In this document: piece after piece, positions 14,862 through 24,626 of the stretch
Layout: every line of letters starts with the position of its first letter
How positions within the stretch are numbered: the stretch's first letter is position 1
Assembly: GCA_017417045.1 (NCBI GenBank)
Contig: JAFPZZ010000002.1
Coordinates: 62,001 to 126,000, forward strand
Origin: Bacillota bacterium
Lineage (GTDB): Bacteria; Bacillota; Clostridia; Peptostreptococcales; Anaerovoracaceae
DNA length: 64,000 nt
Direction: 5' to 3'
Program-made: the position numbers and the translations under genes
Notes under the pieces: model-generated
Databases searched by the model: none
Told to the model about the DNA's origin: nothing
What the model saw: only the letters and a program-made list of their open reading frames with translations

Positions 14862-17800
14862 ATGCCCGGCAACACTAACGATACAGAGACCAGAATAGTA
14901 AAAGCCGCGACAAAAAAAGAGGATCAGAGCAAGGACGCCAACGCGTCCAAGGTCCAGATTAGGCAGGTGGATATAGCCATAATCCAGGCACAGCAGGCCA
15001 GAGCCAAGGCAGCGAAGACGGCTGCCGCGAACAAGAAGAAGCCCGCTGAGACCGCCGCGCCCAGGACTCAGACTCTTCCCGCCGGAGCGAAGCCCGTTCC
15101 CCGCAGCGCGGCGCAGTCCGCGGCAAGGGCTGTCCCCACCGGAGCCAGGCCCATGCCCAAAAATGCGGTGCCCATGAACGCGGTGCCCATGAAGAAGAGC
15201 GACGTCCCGCAGAACACGGAGAGGCCCGCCGCAGCCGCCGAGGCAGCGGAGCAGTCGGCAGCGGCCGCAAGAGCCGCCGCAGCGAACGAAGCCCAGGCAG
15301 CTGAAGAAAAAGCCGCGCAGGCAGCAAAGGCTGCCGAAGCAGCGGAGGCCGAGAAGCAGGCTCCCGCAAAGGCAGCTAAGAAGGAGAACGCTGGGGAGGG
15401 GAAGAGCGCCCCGGCCGCAAGCGAGATACCTGAAAAGCCTGCGAAGAAGGAGCAGCCTGAAAAGGCCGCACAGCCCGCAGAAGCAGACGCCGGAGCCGAA
15501 GGCGTCTCAAAGCCCGAGCAGAAAGCCGGGACAGAGAAGGCTGCCGCCACCGCGCCTTCAGACAAGAAGGCGGACGAACAGCCTGTAAAGGCCGAAGAAG
15601 CCGTTCCCGGATCCGGGAAGCAGGCTCCAGTTAAAGCAGCCTCCAAGGAAGCTCCCAAGGCTCAAAGCCCCGATCAGGCCGCAGCGCCTAAGTCCTCCGA
15701 GAAGGCTAAGGCTGCAGCGCCCGCCGATAAGGCTCAGGCAGCAAAGCCCGCCGATAAGGCGTCGAAGAGCGCCGCTTCCGAGGCAAAGAAGGACGAGTCT
15801 GAGAAGAAACCCGAGGCCAAGATAGATTACGTCCCGAATATCGGGGTCAAGATCATTAGGCGCGCCGCGGATGAGCCCGCGCCGGCTCCCAGAAAGCCCG
15901 TAGAGCCCAAGCGCGTCAACACCGGGAAGAACGACCGCAGGCAGGGCCCCGGCCAGCAGGGAAGGAATCCTGCGGGCCAGCAGGGCGACCGCAGGCAGCG
16001 CTTCGGAAAGAACGATGGAAGCGGACAGGGCGCCCCGAACGCCGGACAGGGCGGTCCCAGGAAGAGGCCATCCGCCGGCGCCGCACAGTTCCAGAGCAGC
16101 GCCCCGGCTCCCGCGCAGGGCGACAGCAGGCGCGGCAAGGGCGGAAACAAGAAGAAGGATGACGACAGGAACCGCAAGATGGGCAGATTCGACGACGTTC
16201 CGGCCGATCTTTCCCGTTCCATCAAGAAAAAGCACAGCAAGTATAAGGAGAGGGTCGAGGACATCCCAACTCAGGAGGATGAGCTCTTCACCGAAGCCGC
16301 CGCGACCGGAAGCGTCGTCATCGACGTTCCCATCACCCTGGCAGGCTTCTGCGAGCAGGTAGAAAGATCCACCTCCCAGGCCATAATGGCCCTCATGAAG
16401 ATGGGCATAATGGCCAATATAAACCAGAACCTCGACGAAGAGACAGCAGTGCTCCTGGGCATGGAGCTCGGCGTCTCCGTAATGGTCAACCACAACGAGG
16501 AGATCGAGGAAGAAGAGGGTATCGACAAGCGCGAGGACAGGGAATCCGAGCTTCAGCCCAGGGCTCCCATCGTCACCGTCATGGGCCACGTAGACCACGG
16601 CAAGACCTCCCTGCTCGACGCCATCAGGTCGACCAACGTCACTGCGGGAGAGGCCGGAGGCATCACCCAGCACATAGGCGCTTCCGAGATAGAGATCAAC
16701 GGACAGCACATAGTATTCCTCGATACCCCGGGCCACGAGGCCTTCACGGCCATGCGAGCCAGAGGCGCGCACGTCACCGATATCGCGGTGCTCGTAGTCG
16801 CGGCCGACGACTCCGTCATGCCCCAGACCATCGAGTCCATAAGCCACGCCAAGGCCGCCGGCGTACCCATCATAGTCGCCATAAACAAGATGGATAAGCC
16901 GGGCGCCAATCCCGAAAAGGTCAAAGCCGACCTGGCAAACAACGGGGTCCTGGTCGAGGATTGGGGCGGCGAGGTCATCTCCGTACCCGTATCCGCCAAG
17001 ACCGGCGACGGAATCAAGCAGCTGCTCGAGATGATACTTCTCCAGGCAGAGGTGCTCGAGCTCAGGGCCAATCCCGACAGGCTCGCCAGCGGCACGGTCA
17101 TCGAGGCCAGGCTGGACAAGACCAGGGGCCCCGTAGCTTCGCTGCTCGTCATGAACGGTACCCTTCAGGCTGGCGCCGCGATAGTCGCTGGAACTGCCGC
17201 CGGCAGAGTCCGCGTGATGAACGATTCGAAGGGCGATCCCATCAGGAAGGCCGGCCCGGCTCACGCCGTCGAGATCACCGGTCTCACCGAGGTCCCCGAG
17301 GCGGGCGACGAGTTCTACATGGTAAAGGACGAGAAGACCGCGAGGGAGATCTCCGAGAGGAGAAAGCTCAAGCTGCGCGAGGAGGTCATGGCGAGATCCT
17401 CCGCGGTATCCCTCGAGAAGCTCTTCAGCCAGCTCGAGGAGGGCGAGGTCAAGGACCTCAACCTCATCGTCAAGGCGGACGTCCAGGGCTCCGTCGGAGC
17501 GCTTGAACAGTCCCTCGAAAAGCTCAAGAACGAGAACGTCAGGGTGCGCATCATACATTCCGGCGTAGGCGCTATAAACGAGTCCGACGTAGTGCTTGCC
17601 AGCACCTCCAACGCCGTCATCATAGGCTTCAACGTACGTCCGTCCTCGGCGGTCAGCGCCATGGCCGAGCAGGAGGGCGTAGAGATCAGGACCTACAGGA
17701 TCATATACGAGATCATCGACGACATCGAAGCCGCTATGAAGGGCATGCTCGATCCCGAGTTCATCGAGGTCGTGCTCGGCAAGGCCGAGGTCAGGGAGAC

Positions 17801-18059
17801 CTTCAAGGTCTCCAACGTAGGCACCATCGCCGGCTGCTACGTGACGGAGGGCAAGATCCAGAGATCTTCCAAGCTCAGGCTCGTGCGCGACGGCATAGTC
17901 ATACACGAGGGCGAGATAGGATCTCTCAGGCGCTTCAAGGACGACGTCCGCGAGGTCGCCAGCGGCTACGAATGCGGTATCTCTATCGAGAAGTTCAACG
18001 ACATCAAGGAAGGCGACGTTATCGAAGCCTACGAGATGCAAGAGGTCAAGAGAGACTGA
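14862..18059 (+). CDS. infB: Translation initiation factor IF-2 with very long low-complexity N-terminus
   Basis: GTPase that places initiator tRNA on the 30S subunit and promotes subunit joining. Residues 1 to about 480 are a disordered Ala/Lys/Pro/Glu-rich region that turns Gly/Arg/Gln-rich near 350-440. The IF2_N-like helical unit ([18 protein letters not shown]) is near 488. The G domain starts near 568 with [14 protein letters not shown], then [15 protein letters not shown] and NKMDKPGAN; domains II-IV follow, with the C-terminal fMet-tRNA-binding part ([18 protein letters not shown]). At 1065 aa it is long for a Firmicute. Simple-sequence drift in the N-terminus between strains should be expected. 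Its TGA overlaps the rbfA start. Confidence 0.97.
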   Translation: MPGNTNDTETRIVKAATKKEDQSKDANASKVQIRQVDIAIIQAQQARAKAAKTAAANKKKPAETAAPRTQTLPAGAKPVPRSAAQSAARAVPTGARPMPKNAVPMNAVPMKKSDVPQNTERPAAAAEAAEQSAAAARAAAANEAQAAEEKAAQAAKAAEAAEAEKQAPAKAAKKENAGEGKSAPAASEIPEKPAKKEQPEKAAQPAEADAGAEGVSKPEQKAGTEKAAATAPSDKKADEQPVKAEEAVPGSGKQAPVKAASKEAPKAQSPDQAAAPKSSEKAKAAAPADKAQAAKPADKASKSAASEAKKDESEKKPEAKIDYVPNIGVKIIRRAADEPAPAPRKPVEPKRVNTGKNDRRQGPGQQGRNPAGQQGDRRQRFGKNDGSGQGAPNAGQGGPRKRPSAGAAQFQSSAPAPAQGDSRRGKGGNKKKDDDRNRKMGRFDDVPADLSRSIKKKHSKYKERVEDIPTQEDELFTEAAATGSVVIDVPITLAGFCEQVERSTSQAIMALMKMGIMANINQNLDEETAVLLGMELGVSVMVNHNEEIEEEEGIDKREDRESELQPRAPIVTVMGHVDHGKTSLLDAIRSTNVTAGEAGGITQHIGASEIEINGQHIVFLDTPGHEAFTAMRARGAHVTDIAVLVVAADDSVMPQTIESISHAKAAGVPIIVAINKMDKPGANPEKVKADLANNGVLVEDWGGEVISVPVSAKTGDGIKQLLEMILLQAEVLELRANPDRLASGTVIEARLDKTRGPVASLLVMNGTLQAGAAIVAGTAAGRVRVMNDSKGDPIRKAGPAHAVEITGLTEVPEAGDEFYMVKDEKTAREISERRKLKLREEVMARSSAVSLEKLFSQLEEGEVKDLNLIVKADVQGSVGALEQSLEKLKNENVRVRIIHSGVGAINESDVVLASTSNAVIIGFNVRPSSAVSAMAEQEGVEIRTYRIIYEIIDDIEAAMKGMLDPEFIEVVLGKAEVRETFKVSNVGTIAGCYVTEGKIQRSSKLRLVRDGIVIHEGEIGSLRRFKDDVREVASGYECGISIEKFNDIKEGDVIEAYEMQEVKRD

Positions 18060-18478
18060 TGGCAAAGAACCACAGACCGCAGAGACTTGCGGAAGAGATA
18101 AAAAAGATAGTGGGCGATATGCTCCTGAGAGGGAGACTCAAAGATCCGCGCTTTTCCGGCATGATAGCCGTGAGCGCGGTAGAGGTCTCCGGAGACGGGA
18201 GCTACGCCACGCTGTATATAACCGCCATGTCCTTCGACCCTTCAGCCGCCTTCGGCGAGGAGGAGAAGGATGGCATAATATCCGCGTTCGAGAAGAGTTC
18301 CGGATATATCAGGGGCGAGATAGGCAAAAAGCTCAGGATAAGGTACACGCCGGAGCTGATCTTCAAGTTCGACGAGTCCTTCGAGTACGGCCAGAAGATG
18401 GACAGGTTGCTCGACAGCCTGGACATAAAGCCCGAGGAGCCGCAGCCCGAAGACGAAGAGGAAGACGAGTACAGATAA
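18059..18478 (+). CDS. rbfA: 30S ribosome-binding factor A
   Basis: Cold-shock and 30S-maturation factor acting on the 16S rRNA 5' region. ATG 18059 overlaps the infB TGA by one base; the frame stays open upstream only inside infB. The 139-aa protein begins [22 protein letters not shown] and carries the KH-like core with DPRFSGMIAVSAVEVSGDGSYATLYIT and RYTPELIFKFDESFEYGQKMDRLLDSL. A short acidic tail (EDEEEDEYR) ends the protein. The stop overlaps nrnA (TAATG). Confidence 0.95.
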   Translation: MAKNHRPQRLAEEIKKIVGDMLLRGRLKDPRFSGMIAVSAVEVSGDGSYATLYITAMSFDPSAAFGEEEKDGIISAFEKSSGYIRGEIGKKLRIRYTPELIFKFDESFEYGQKMDRLLDSLDIKPEEPQPEDEEEDEYR

Positions 18479-19476
18479 TGCGCGATTTTTCTCAGATCAG
18501 GGAAAAGCTGTATGCCTGCGAAAAGGCACTTATATTCACCCATACGAACATGGACGGAGACGCCGTAGGATCATCTGCGGCGCTTTGTCTTGCATTGAGA
18601 AAGCTCGGGAAGGAATGCTTCATACTTAAGGAGGACGAGCTTCCGGGCTATCTATCCTTCATGGTACCGGAGGGGCTGTTCGCAGACGAGCCGCCCTTCG
18701 CCCAGGATCTTTCGATAGCCGTGGATATGGGAAACGACGCCAGGCTCGAAAACAGGCGGGAGGCCTTCTACGCTCCGAAAAACAGCGTATGCATAGACCA
18801 TCACGTACCGCCGCAGACGCCTTTCGCGGACGCTAGGGTCGTCGATCCGCGCTGCTGCGCCGCGTCGCTGCTCGTGTTCGAACTATTAAAGGACATGGGG
18901 GCCGAGATAGACAAGGATATGGCTGATCTGCTGTACGGCGGCATCATCTCGGACACCGGCTCCTTCAAATACGACAAATCAGGCCCCGACGCCCACAGGG
19001 CCGCCGCGGAGCTCATAGAGCTGGGCGCAGATTATGAGAAGCTCTCCGTTCTGCTGCTGGACAACCGCAGCCTGGCGGGGATAAGGCTTGAGGACAGGGC
19101 GATGGCAAGGGCGGCCTTCGTCTCGGGCGGAAAGGGCATCATATCCTGCGTCCTTCTGAGCGATCTCGAGGAGCTCTCAGCCCGTCCAGAGGATATGGAG
19201 ACCGTAATAGACAGGCTCAGGTCCGTCGAGAGCGCGGAGCTCGCTGCCGTACTGAAGCAGCGCGGCGAAAGGCTCTGCAAGCTCAGCGCCAGGTCCAAGC
19301 AGAGCTGCCTTGCGAGGGCGCTCTGCGAATGCTTCGGCGGAGGAGGACACGACAAGGCCTCAGGAGCTACTTTGGAGATGGATCCGGAGTCGGCTCTGGC
19401 CGCCGTGTCCGCTAAGGCCGAGGAACTGCTTTCAGGCAGCCTCGCCGCTTCAGCCGGAGAAAGAGGGCTCACATGA
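18478..19476 (+). CDS. nrnA: DHH-family phosphoesterase NrnA (nanoRNase / pAp phosphatase)
   Basis: Degrades very short RNAs and 3'-phosphoadenosine 5'-phosphate. The N-terminal DHH domain shows THTNMDGDAVGSSAAL, VDMGN, the name-giving C-I-D-H-H-V motif, and GGIISDTGSFKYD, all metal-ligand motifs. The C-terminal DHHA1 part ends FGGGGHDKASGATLEM. The length of 332 aa is usual for the family. It is translationally coupled at both ends: start within the rbfA stop, and a 4-bp ATGA overlap with truB. Confidence 0.93.
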   Translation: MRDFSQIREKLYACEKALIFTHTNMDGDAVGSSAALCLALRKLGKECFILKEDELPGYLSFMVPEGLFADEPPFAQDLSIAVDMGNDARLENRREAFYAPKNSVCIDHHVPPQTPFADARVVDPRCCAASLLVFELLKDMGAEIDKDMADLLYGGIISDTGSFKYDKSGPDAHRAAAELIELGADYEKLSVLLLDNRSLAGIRLEDRAMARAAFVSGGKGIISCVLLSDLEELSARPEDMETVIDRLRSVESAELAAVLKQRGERLCKLSARSKQSCLARALCECFGGGGHDKASGATLEMDPESALAAVSAKAEELLSGSLAASAGERGLT

Positions 19477-20432
19477 ACGGGATCCTTCCGCTGCTCAAGC
19501 CCGCGGGCATGACCTCAGCCTCGTGCGTTCTGAATGCAAGGATACTGCTCGGAGAGGACAGGGCGGGGCACAGCGGCACGCTGGATCCCAACGCCGCCGG
19601 AGTGCTCCCGATAGCTATAGGCAGGGCTACCAAGCTCATAGAATACATGGACGCGCCCTCGAAGACCTATCGCTGCGAGTGCGTTTTCGGCATAGAGAGC
19701 GAGACCGGGGACATCTGGCCAAAGACGGCCGAGGGGATAGCTTACGGCGCGGACAGAGAGCCTGACGGCAGCAGAAAAGGCGGCGGGCAGTGGCCCTCCT
19801 TGGAAGAGCTCGTGGAGGCCGTAAAAAGCTTCGAGGGAGAAAGAGAGCAGCTTCCGCCGATGTATTCCTCCGTGAGGGTCGCGGGGAGGCATCTCTACGA
19901 ATATGCCAGGAGCGGCCAGAGCGTGGACGTGAAGCCCAGAAGGGTCACGATAAGCCGCATGGAGCTCGTGAGCTACGACAGGGCGGCCGGGATATTCAGT
20001 TTCGATATAAAATGCAGCCGGGGCACCTACGTCAGATCGGTCTGCATAGAGCTCGGAGAGATGTTCGGCACCTGCGCGAGCATGAGCTGCCTCATAAGGA
20101 CGAGCTGCTGCGGCTTCGATATAAACGAATGCGTCAGCTTCGAACAGCTGGCGGCAGCGGAGGACAGGGCGTCTTTGATACTTCCAGCGGACAGGGCCGT
20201 GATAGGCCTCGGGAAGGCTTTCATAGGATCGTCATTCCACGAGAGGCTCTTCTGCGGCGGAAACGCCGTGAGCCTGAAAAAGGCCAGGGTGAGCCTGGAT
20301 GAGGAACTCTTTGGCGATGTGGTCGCCGTCTACGGCAGGACCCTCGGGCTGCTCGGCGTCGGAAGGACGAGCGAGGAGGACGGCGCGCTGACGCTCAGGC
20401 CTGTGAAGGTCACGTACGATAAAGGAATTTAG
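19473..20432 (+). CDS. truB: tRNA pseudouridine(55) synthase
   Basis: Makes the conserved pseudouridine in the T-loop of tRNAs. The sequence opens GILPLLKPAGMTSASCVLNARILLG, followed by the catalytic-Asp motif GHSGTLDPNAAGVLPI, then ATKLIEYM, KTYRCECVFG and SRGTYVRSVCIELGE. At 319 aa it is a normal length with a C-terminal PUA-like part. It sits in the classical order rbfA-nrnA-truB-ribF-rpsO. ribF begins directly after the stop. Confidence 0.96.
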   Translation: MNGILPLLKPAGMTSASCVLNARILLGEDRAGHSGTLDPNAAGVLPIAIGRATKLIEYMDAPSKTYRCECVFGIESETGDIWPKTAEGIAYGADREPDGSRKGGGQWPSLEELVEAVKSFEGEREQLPPMYSSVRVAGRHLYEYARSGQSVDVKPRRVTISRMELVSYDRAAGIFSFDIKCSRGTYVRSVCIELGEMFGTCASMSCLIRTSCCGFDINECVSFEQLAAAEDRASLILPADRAVIGLGKAFIGSSFHERLFCGGNAVSLKKARVSLDEELFGDVVAVYGRTLGLLGVGRTSEEDGALTLRPVKVTYDKGI

Positions 20433-21365
20433 ATGAGAGTATACAGCTATCTTTCGGATATATACGGCACGGGGCCCTGCTGCGTGGTCCTCGGGACCTT
20501 CGACGGGCTGCATCTCGCCCACAGGAGGCTGCTCGAGCGCTGCCTCGAGGTCTCGAAGGAGCAGGGGCTCACTCCTCTGGTGTTCACCTTCGCGAACAAC
20601 CCCGCCAACGTCATAAGCGGCGAGGACAGGGTCAGATCGGTGTGCACCGTAGAGCAGAAGGCCGAACTCATTGAAGCCATGGGCTTTGAGCACATGGCCT
20701 GCATACCCTTCAGCAAGAGCTTCATGGAGAACGACCCCGAGCACTTCGTGGCTGAGGTGCTGCTCGGCAGTATAGACATGAAACACGCCGTGTGCGGCTA
20801 CGATTACCGCTTCGGCTATCACGCCGAAGGGACTCCCGAAAAGCTCGCTGAGCTCGGCGAGAAATACGGCTTCGGGCTCTCCGTGATCCCCAAGATGGAG
20901 ATAGACGGCAGGGTCGTTTCCAGCACCCTTCTAAGAAGCATGATAGCGCAGGGAGACCTCGCGGGCTTCGAGCGTTATGCCGGAAGGCCCTATGCTATCG
21001 AGGGCTACGTAAGGCACGGAAGAGGAGAGGGGGGCCCGCACGGCTTCCCGACTATGAACCTGGATCCCGGCGCCGAGCTGCAGCTCCCGCCGCGGGGGGT
21101 CTACGCCTCGCTGTGCCATATGGACGGGAAGGAATACAGGGCGGTATCCAACCTGGGCGTCAAGCCCACGGCCGGGTTATTCCCCGAAAACCTAGAGACT
21201 TACGTCTTTGGCTTCAGCGGCGACGCCTACGGAAAGAAGATAAGCGTGGAGCTCATAGAGCTCATAAGGCCTGAGATGAAGTTCTCAGGGCTCGAGGAGC
21301 TGGGCGCGCAGGTGGAGAAGGACAAGGCCGCGGCGCTCAGGGCTCTTGAAGCTAAAAAGCTCTGA
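20433..21365 (+). CDS. ribF: Bifunctional riboflavin kinase / FAD synthetase
   Basis: Converts riboflavin to FMN and then FAD. The N-terminal nucleotidyltransferase shows VLGTFDGLHLAHRRLLERC (family G-x-FDG-x-H-x-GH, with Ala for the usual Gly before the last His), VCGYDYRFG and SSTLLRSMIAQG. The C-terminal riboflavin-kinase barrel has EGYVRHGRGEGGPHGFPTMN and the GVYAS and AVSNLGVKPT strands. Length 310 aa, normal. No terminator with a T-run follows, but rpsO has its own promoter 85 bp downstream. Confidence 0.95.
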   Translation: MRVYSYLSDIYGTGPCCVVLGTFDGLHLAHRRLLERCLEVSKEQGLTPLVFTFANNPANVISGEDRVRSVCTVEQKAELIEAMGFEHMACIPFSKSFMENDPEHFVAEVLLGSIDMKHAVCGYDYRFGYHAEGTPEKLAELGEKYGFGLSVIPKMEIDGRVVSSTLLRSMIAQGDLAGFERYAGRPYAIEGYVRHGRGEGGPHGFPTMNLDPGAELQLPPRGVYASLCHMDGKEYRAVSNLGVKPTAGLFPENLETYVFGFSGDAYGKKISVELIELIRPEMKFSGLEELGAQVEKDKAAALRALEAKKL

Positions 21366-21449
21366 ACCAGGCCGGCCGTGCGCCCGTCATGCCGGAGAGC
21401 AAAAGACGCGAATACCTGGCTTATACCGCATAAAATAATAAAATTCCGC

Positions 21450-21478
21450 TTTACTCATACGGCGGAACGTGCTAAAAT
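21450..21478 (+). promoter_or_regulatory. rpsO-pnp promoter with an overlapping inverted repeat
   Basis: TTTACT (21450-21455), a 17-bp spacer and TAAAAT (21473-21478) with TG one base upstream (extended -10). The inverted repeat TTCCGC (21444-21449) and GCGGAA (21462-21467) brackets the -35 and could be an operator or a coincidence. The leader to the rpsO ATG is about 83 nt and could hold S15 autoregulation, which I cannot demonstrate. Confidence 0.65.
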
Positions 21479-21567
21479 TTCTTGGTTAATCGTATTACCT
21501 CTCTCTGCGCCTGCCGACACTCCGACGGCCCGCCCGGAAGAGGCTTATGAAGAAAAGGAGAAAAAAC

Positions 21568-21834
21568 ATGCTTACTACCGAAAAGAAACAGGAGATCATC
21601 AAGGAATTTGAGACTCATGAGGGCGATACCGGTTCCCCCGAGGTACAGGTAGCCATCCTCACCTACAGGATCAACGATCTCAACGAGCACCTCAAGCTCA
21701 ACAAGAAGGACTTCCACTCCAGAAGAGGTCTGCTTAAGATGGTAGGTAAGAGAAGAAATCTTCTCGCTTACCTCAGAGATAAGGACATTGAACGCTACAG
21801 AACGCTCATCGCCCGTCTGAACCTGAGAAAGTAG
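21568..21834 (+). CDS. rpsO: 30S ribosomal protein S15
   Basis: Primary 16S rRNA-binding protein of the small-subunit platform. The start ATG 21568 gives the standard 88 aa and has AAAGGAG (21554-21560) at good spacing. The in-frame ATG at 21547 would add seven basic residues not seen in S15 and is less likely. Conserved sequence: [48 protein letters not shown] and [15 protein letters not shown]. Codon choice is more selective than in neighbouring genes, as expected for a ribosomal protein. Confidence 0.98.
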   Translation: MLTTEKKQEIIKEFETHEGDTGSPEVQVAILTYRINDLNEHLKLNKKDFHSRRGLLKMVGKRRNLLAYLRDKDIERYRTLIARLNLRK

Positions 21835-21845
21835 TTATTATTATC

Positions 21846-21869
21846 GCGGCGGGGCCGAGGCCCCGCCGC
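21846..21869 (+). other. GC-rich hairpin between rpsO and pnp
   Basis: GCGGCGGGGC (21846-21855) pairs perfectly with GCCCCGCCGC (21860-21869) around a CGAG loop. There is no T-run after it, so it is more likely an mRNA 3'-end stabiliser or processing site than a full terminator. It could partly attenuate transcription into pnp. Confidence 0.6.
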
Positions 21870-21883
21870 ATGTTTGCATTAGG

Positions 21884-21938
21884 CCGGGCTTGAGGACCGG
21901 GGACATCTGCCTTAAAATGTCTCGGGTCGTCAAGCCGG
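21884..21938 (+). promoter_or_regulatory. Long pnp leader stem-loop (possible RNase III / PNPase control site)
   Basis: Arm 21884-21906 pairs with arm 21917-21938 through about 18-19 of 23 positions around a 10-nt loop (CTGCCTTAAA). It sits 25 nt before the pnp ATG. In E. coli a comparable double-stranded pnp leader is cut by RNase III and then used by PNPase to limit its own synthesis. The same logic here is inferred from position and shape only. Confidence 0.6.
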
Positions 21939-21962
21939 ACCTGAAGATCGAAAGGAAAACAA

Positions 21963-24098
21963 ATGAGATTCACCGATTACAAGACTTACAGGATGGCTGT
22001 AGGCGGCAGGCTTCTCGAAGTGGAAGTCGGCAAGGTTGCCGAGCAGGCCAACGGCCAGGCTGTCGTCCGCTACGGCGACACCGTCGTTTCCTGCACCGCG
22101 TGCATGTCCAAGGAGCCCAGGGAGGGCATCGATTTCTTCCCGCTCTCCTGCGACTACGAGGAAAAGATGTATTCCGTCGGAAAGTTCCCCGGCGGCTTTA
22201 TCAAGAGAGAGGGCAGGGCCTCCGAGCAGGCGACCCTCTTCTCAAGGCTCATGGACAGACCTCTCCGTCCGCTCTTCCCGAAGGGCTTCTACAATGACGT
22301 CGAAGTGACCGCTACGGTCATGAGCGTCGATCTCGACTGTCCTCCGGAATTCTGCGCTATGGTAGGTTCCTCCATAGCTCTCGCGACCTCTGATATCCCC
22401 TGGGACGGCCCCACAGGCTCCGTCATAGTCGGCAGGGTCGACGGACAGTTCATCATCAACCCCACGCTCGAGCAGCGCAAGACCACCGATATCAGCATGT
22501 ACGTCGCCGGCACCGGCGAAGCCATCATGATGGTCGAAGCGGGAGCTCAGATCGTTCCCGAGGACACCATCCTCGAGGCCATACTTTTCGGACACGAGGA
22601 GATCAAGAAGATCGTAAGCTTCATCAACGGCATAGTTGAAGAGGTCGGCAAGCCCAAGATGCAGATCGAGCTCTGGAAGCCCGCCGAAGAGATCGACGCG
22701 GCCGTCCGCGAATACGCCGTCGCCAAGATGCACGACGCCATCCTCACCAAGGATAAGCTCGAGCGCCTCGACAATATGGACGCCGTCGAGAAGGAGACCA
22801 AGGAGCACTTCGCGGATATATATCCCGAAGGTGCCAAGGACATAGACCAGGTGCTCTACAACATCACCAAGGAGCAGGTCAGGGGAATGATACTCGACGA
22901 GGGCATCAGACCCGACAACAGGGCACTGAGTGAGATCAGGCCCGTATGGACCGAGACCGGAGTCCTTCCGCGCACTCACGGAAGCGGACTCTTCAAGAGA
23001 GGACAGACTCAGGTGCTCTCTATCGCGACCCTCGCGCCCGTGGCCGAAGCCCAGGTGCTCGAAGGCCTCAACGAAGCTACCGAGAAGAGATACATCCATC
23101 AGTACAATTTCCCCGGCTACTGCACCGGCGAAGCCAAGCCCATGAGGGGCCCGGGCAGGAGAGAGATAGGACACGGCGCTCTCGCGGAGAGAGCTCTGCT
23201 GCCCGTTCTGCCGAGCGTTGAGGAGTTCCCGTACGCCATCAGGGTCGTATCCGAGGTCCTTTCCTCCAACGGTTCCTCCTCCATGGCTTCCACCTGCGGA
23301 TCCACGCTCGCGCTCATGGACGCAGGCGTTCCCATCAAGGCTCCCGTCAGCGGCATAGCGATGGGCCTCATCGAGAGGGTCGAAGAGGACGGTACCTCCA
23401 AGATGGCCATACTATCCGACATCCAGGGCATGGAAGACTTCCTCGGAGATATGGACTTCAAGGTCACCGGCACCTCCGAAGGCGTGACCGCCATCCAGAT
23501 GGACATCAAAGTCCACGGACTCTCCAGGGAGATACTCCAGCAGGCCCTTAAACAGGCCAAGGAAGGCCGCATGTGGACCATGCAGCAGATGCTCGAAGAG
23601 ATACCCGAGCCCAGGAAGGAGCTCTCCAAGTACGCTCCCAGGATCATCTCTATGCAGGTGCCCGTCGACAAGATCAGGATAGTCATCGGCTCCGGCGGAA
23701 AGACCATCAACGGCATCATCGACAAGACCGGCGCGGACGTCGATATCGATGACAGCGGCATGGTATACATCAGCAGCCCGGATCTCGCTTCCGCGGAAGC
23801 CGCGAAGAAGGAGATCGAGCTCCTCGTCAAGGAGGTCGAGGTCGGAGAGGTATACGAGGGCAAGGTCGTAAGGCTCATGAACTTCGGCGCCTTCGTGGAA
23901 GTGCTCCCCGGCAAGGACGGACTGCTCCACATCTCCAGGATCAGCAAGGAGAGGGTCGAAAAGGTCGAGGACGTTCTCGGCATCGGCGACAGGGTCACCG
24001 TCAAGTGCTACGAGATCGACGATCAGGGCAGGGTCAACCTCACCCGCAAGGGTCTCGAGAACATCCCCATCGTCAAGGCTTCCGAGATCGAAGAATAG
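21963..24098 (+). CDS. pnp: Polyribonucleotide nucleotidyltransferase (PNPase)
   Basis: Phosphorolytic 3'-to-5' exoribonuclease. Two RNase PH-like domains flank a helical linker; the second contains RTHGSGLFKRGQTQVLSIATL, FPGYCTGEAKPMRGPGRREIGHGALAERAL, and the catalytic region with SDIQGMEDFLGDMDFKVTGT. The KH domain (about residues 560-620) has VIGSGGKTINGIIDKTGADVDI, and the S1 domain (about 625-695) has VGEVYEGKVVRLMNFGAFVEVLPG. The length of 711 aa is normal. AAAGGA lies just before the ATG. Co-transcription with rpsO is the usual arrangement. Confidence 0.98.
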   Translation: MRFTDYKTYRMAVGGRLLEVEVGKVAEQANGQAVVRYGDTVVSCTACMSKEPREGIDFFPLSCDYEEKMYSVGKFPGGFIKREGRASEQATLFSRLMDRPLRPLFPKGFYNDVEVTATVMSVDLDCPPEFCAMVGSSIALATSDIPWDGPTGSVIVGRVDGQFIINPTLEQRKTTDISMYVAGTGEAIMMVEAGAQIVPEDTILEAILFGHEEIKKIVSFINGIVEEVGKPKMQIELWKPAEEIDAAVREYAVAKMHDAILTKDKLERLDNMDAVEKETKEHFADIYPEGAKDIDQVLYNITKEQVRGMILDEGIRPDNRALSEIRPVWTETGVLPRTHGSGLFKRGQTQVLSIATLAPVAEAQVLEGLNEATEKRYIHQYNFPGYCTGEAKPMRGPGRREIGHGALAERALLPVLPSVEEFPYAIRVVSEVLSSNGSSSMASTCGSTLALMDAGVPIKAPVSGIAMGLIERVEEDGTSKMAILSDIQGMEDFLGDMDFKVTGTSEGVTAIQMDIKVHGLSREILQQALKQAKEGRMWTMQQMLEEIPEPRKELSKYAPRIISMQVPVDKIRIVIGSGGKTINGIIDKTGADVDIDDSGMVYISSPDLASAEAAKKEIELLVKEVEVGEVYEGKVVRLMNFGAFVEVLPGKDGLLHISRISKERVEKVEDVLGIGDRVTVKCYEIDDQGRVNLTRKGLENIPIVKASEIEE

Positions 24099-24108
24099 TT
24101 CATACAGC

Positions 24109-24158
24109 GGGCTCCGGACGCGGCGAAAAGCCGCATCCGGGCCCCATTTGGCTTTTTT
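24109..24158 (+). terminator. Terminator after pnp
   Basis: A roughly 14-bp stem with one bulge and one mismatch (24109-24124 with 24130-24144), loop GAAAA, is followed after eight bases by TTTTTT (24153-24158). The distance to the T-run is longer than usual, so termination may be partial. Confidence 0.65.
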
Positions 24159-24167
24159 GGGGGAAAT

Positions 24168-24626
24168 ATGGACAGGATAGCGAGATTTGAAAGGGTCAGC
24201 GGCTGGGAGAACGTGGAGCTCCCGAAGAGGGCGACCGCCGGTTCCGCGGGCTACGATATAAAGACTCCGGTGGATATCAGGCTCGCCCCCGGCGAGAGCG
24301 CGGTCGTGGAGACCGGTCTGCGCTGCCGCATGGAGGAGGGATGGGTGCTGGTCATAGCGCCGCGATCCGGGCTAGGTTTTCGGTACCGCCTGCAGCTTGA
24401 CAACACCATAGGGGTGATCGACCAGGATTATTACTATGCCGACAACGAGGGGCATATCAAGATAAAGATCACGAACGATTCCAGGGAGGGGAAGCTGCTC
24501 GAGCTTCCTGCGGGCAAGGCCTTCGCGCAGGGGATATTCCTTCCCTTCGGCGTCACGGAGGATGACGCCGCCGAGGGCGAGAGGCGCGGGGGCATGGGAT
24601 CCACCGACAGCAAAGGGCTTGTATAG
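24168..24626 (+). CDS. dut: dUTP diphosphatase
   Basis: Hydrolyses dUTP to dUMP, keeping uracil out of DNA and supplying thymidylate synthesis. All five trimeric-dUTPase motifs are recognisable: AGSAGYDI (1), PRSGLGFR (2), NTIGVIDQDYY (3, with the catalytic Asp), KAFAQGIFLPF (4) and RRGGMGSTDSKG (5, a variant of RG-x-GGFGSTG). 152 aa, with GGGGGAAA before the ATG. The next genes are dgt and dnaG, so dNTP-pool control and replication are grouped. The last codons, including the stop, form part of a tandem repeat that continues downstream. Confidence 0.95.
   Translation: MDRIARFERVSGWENVELPKRATAGSAGYDIKTPVDIRLAPGESAVVETGLRCRMEEGWVLVIAPRSGLGFRYRLQLDNTIGVIDQDYYYADNEGHIKIKITNDSREGKLLELPAGKAFAQGIFLPFGVTEDDAAEGERRGGMGSTDSKGLV

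Noticed and set aside
15000-15830. Inserted foreign DNA in infB
   Set aside because: The Ala/Lys/Pro/Glu-rich stretch is a normal, fast-changing feature of IF-2 N-termini and keeps the local composition.
15558-18065. Minus-strand open frame of 835 codons opposite infB
   Set aside because: It mirrors the biased codons of IF-2, including its low-complexity N-terminus; no recognisable domain or ribosome binding site.
21547-21567. Earlier ATG start for rpsO
   Set aside because: It would add seven residues absent from S15 proteins and would place the good AAAGGAG site inside the coding region.
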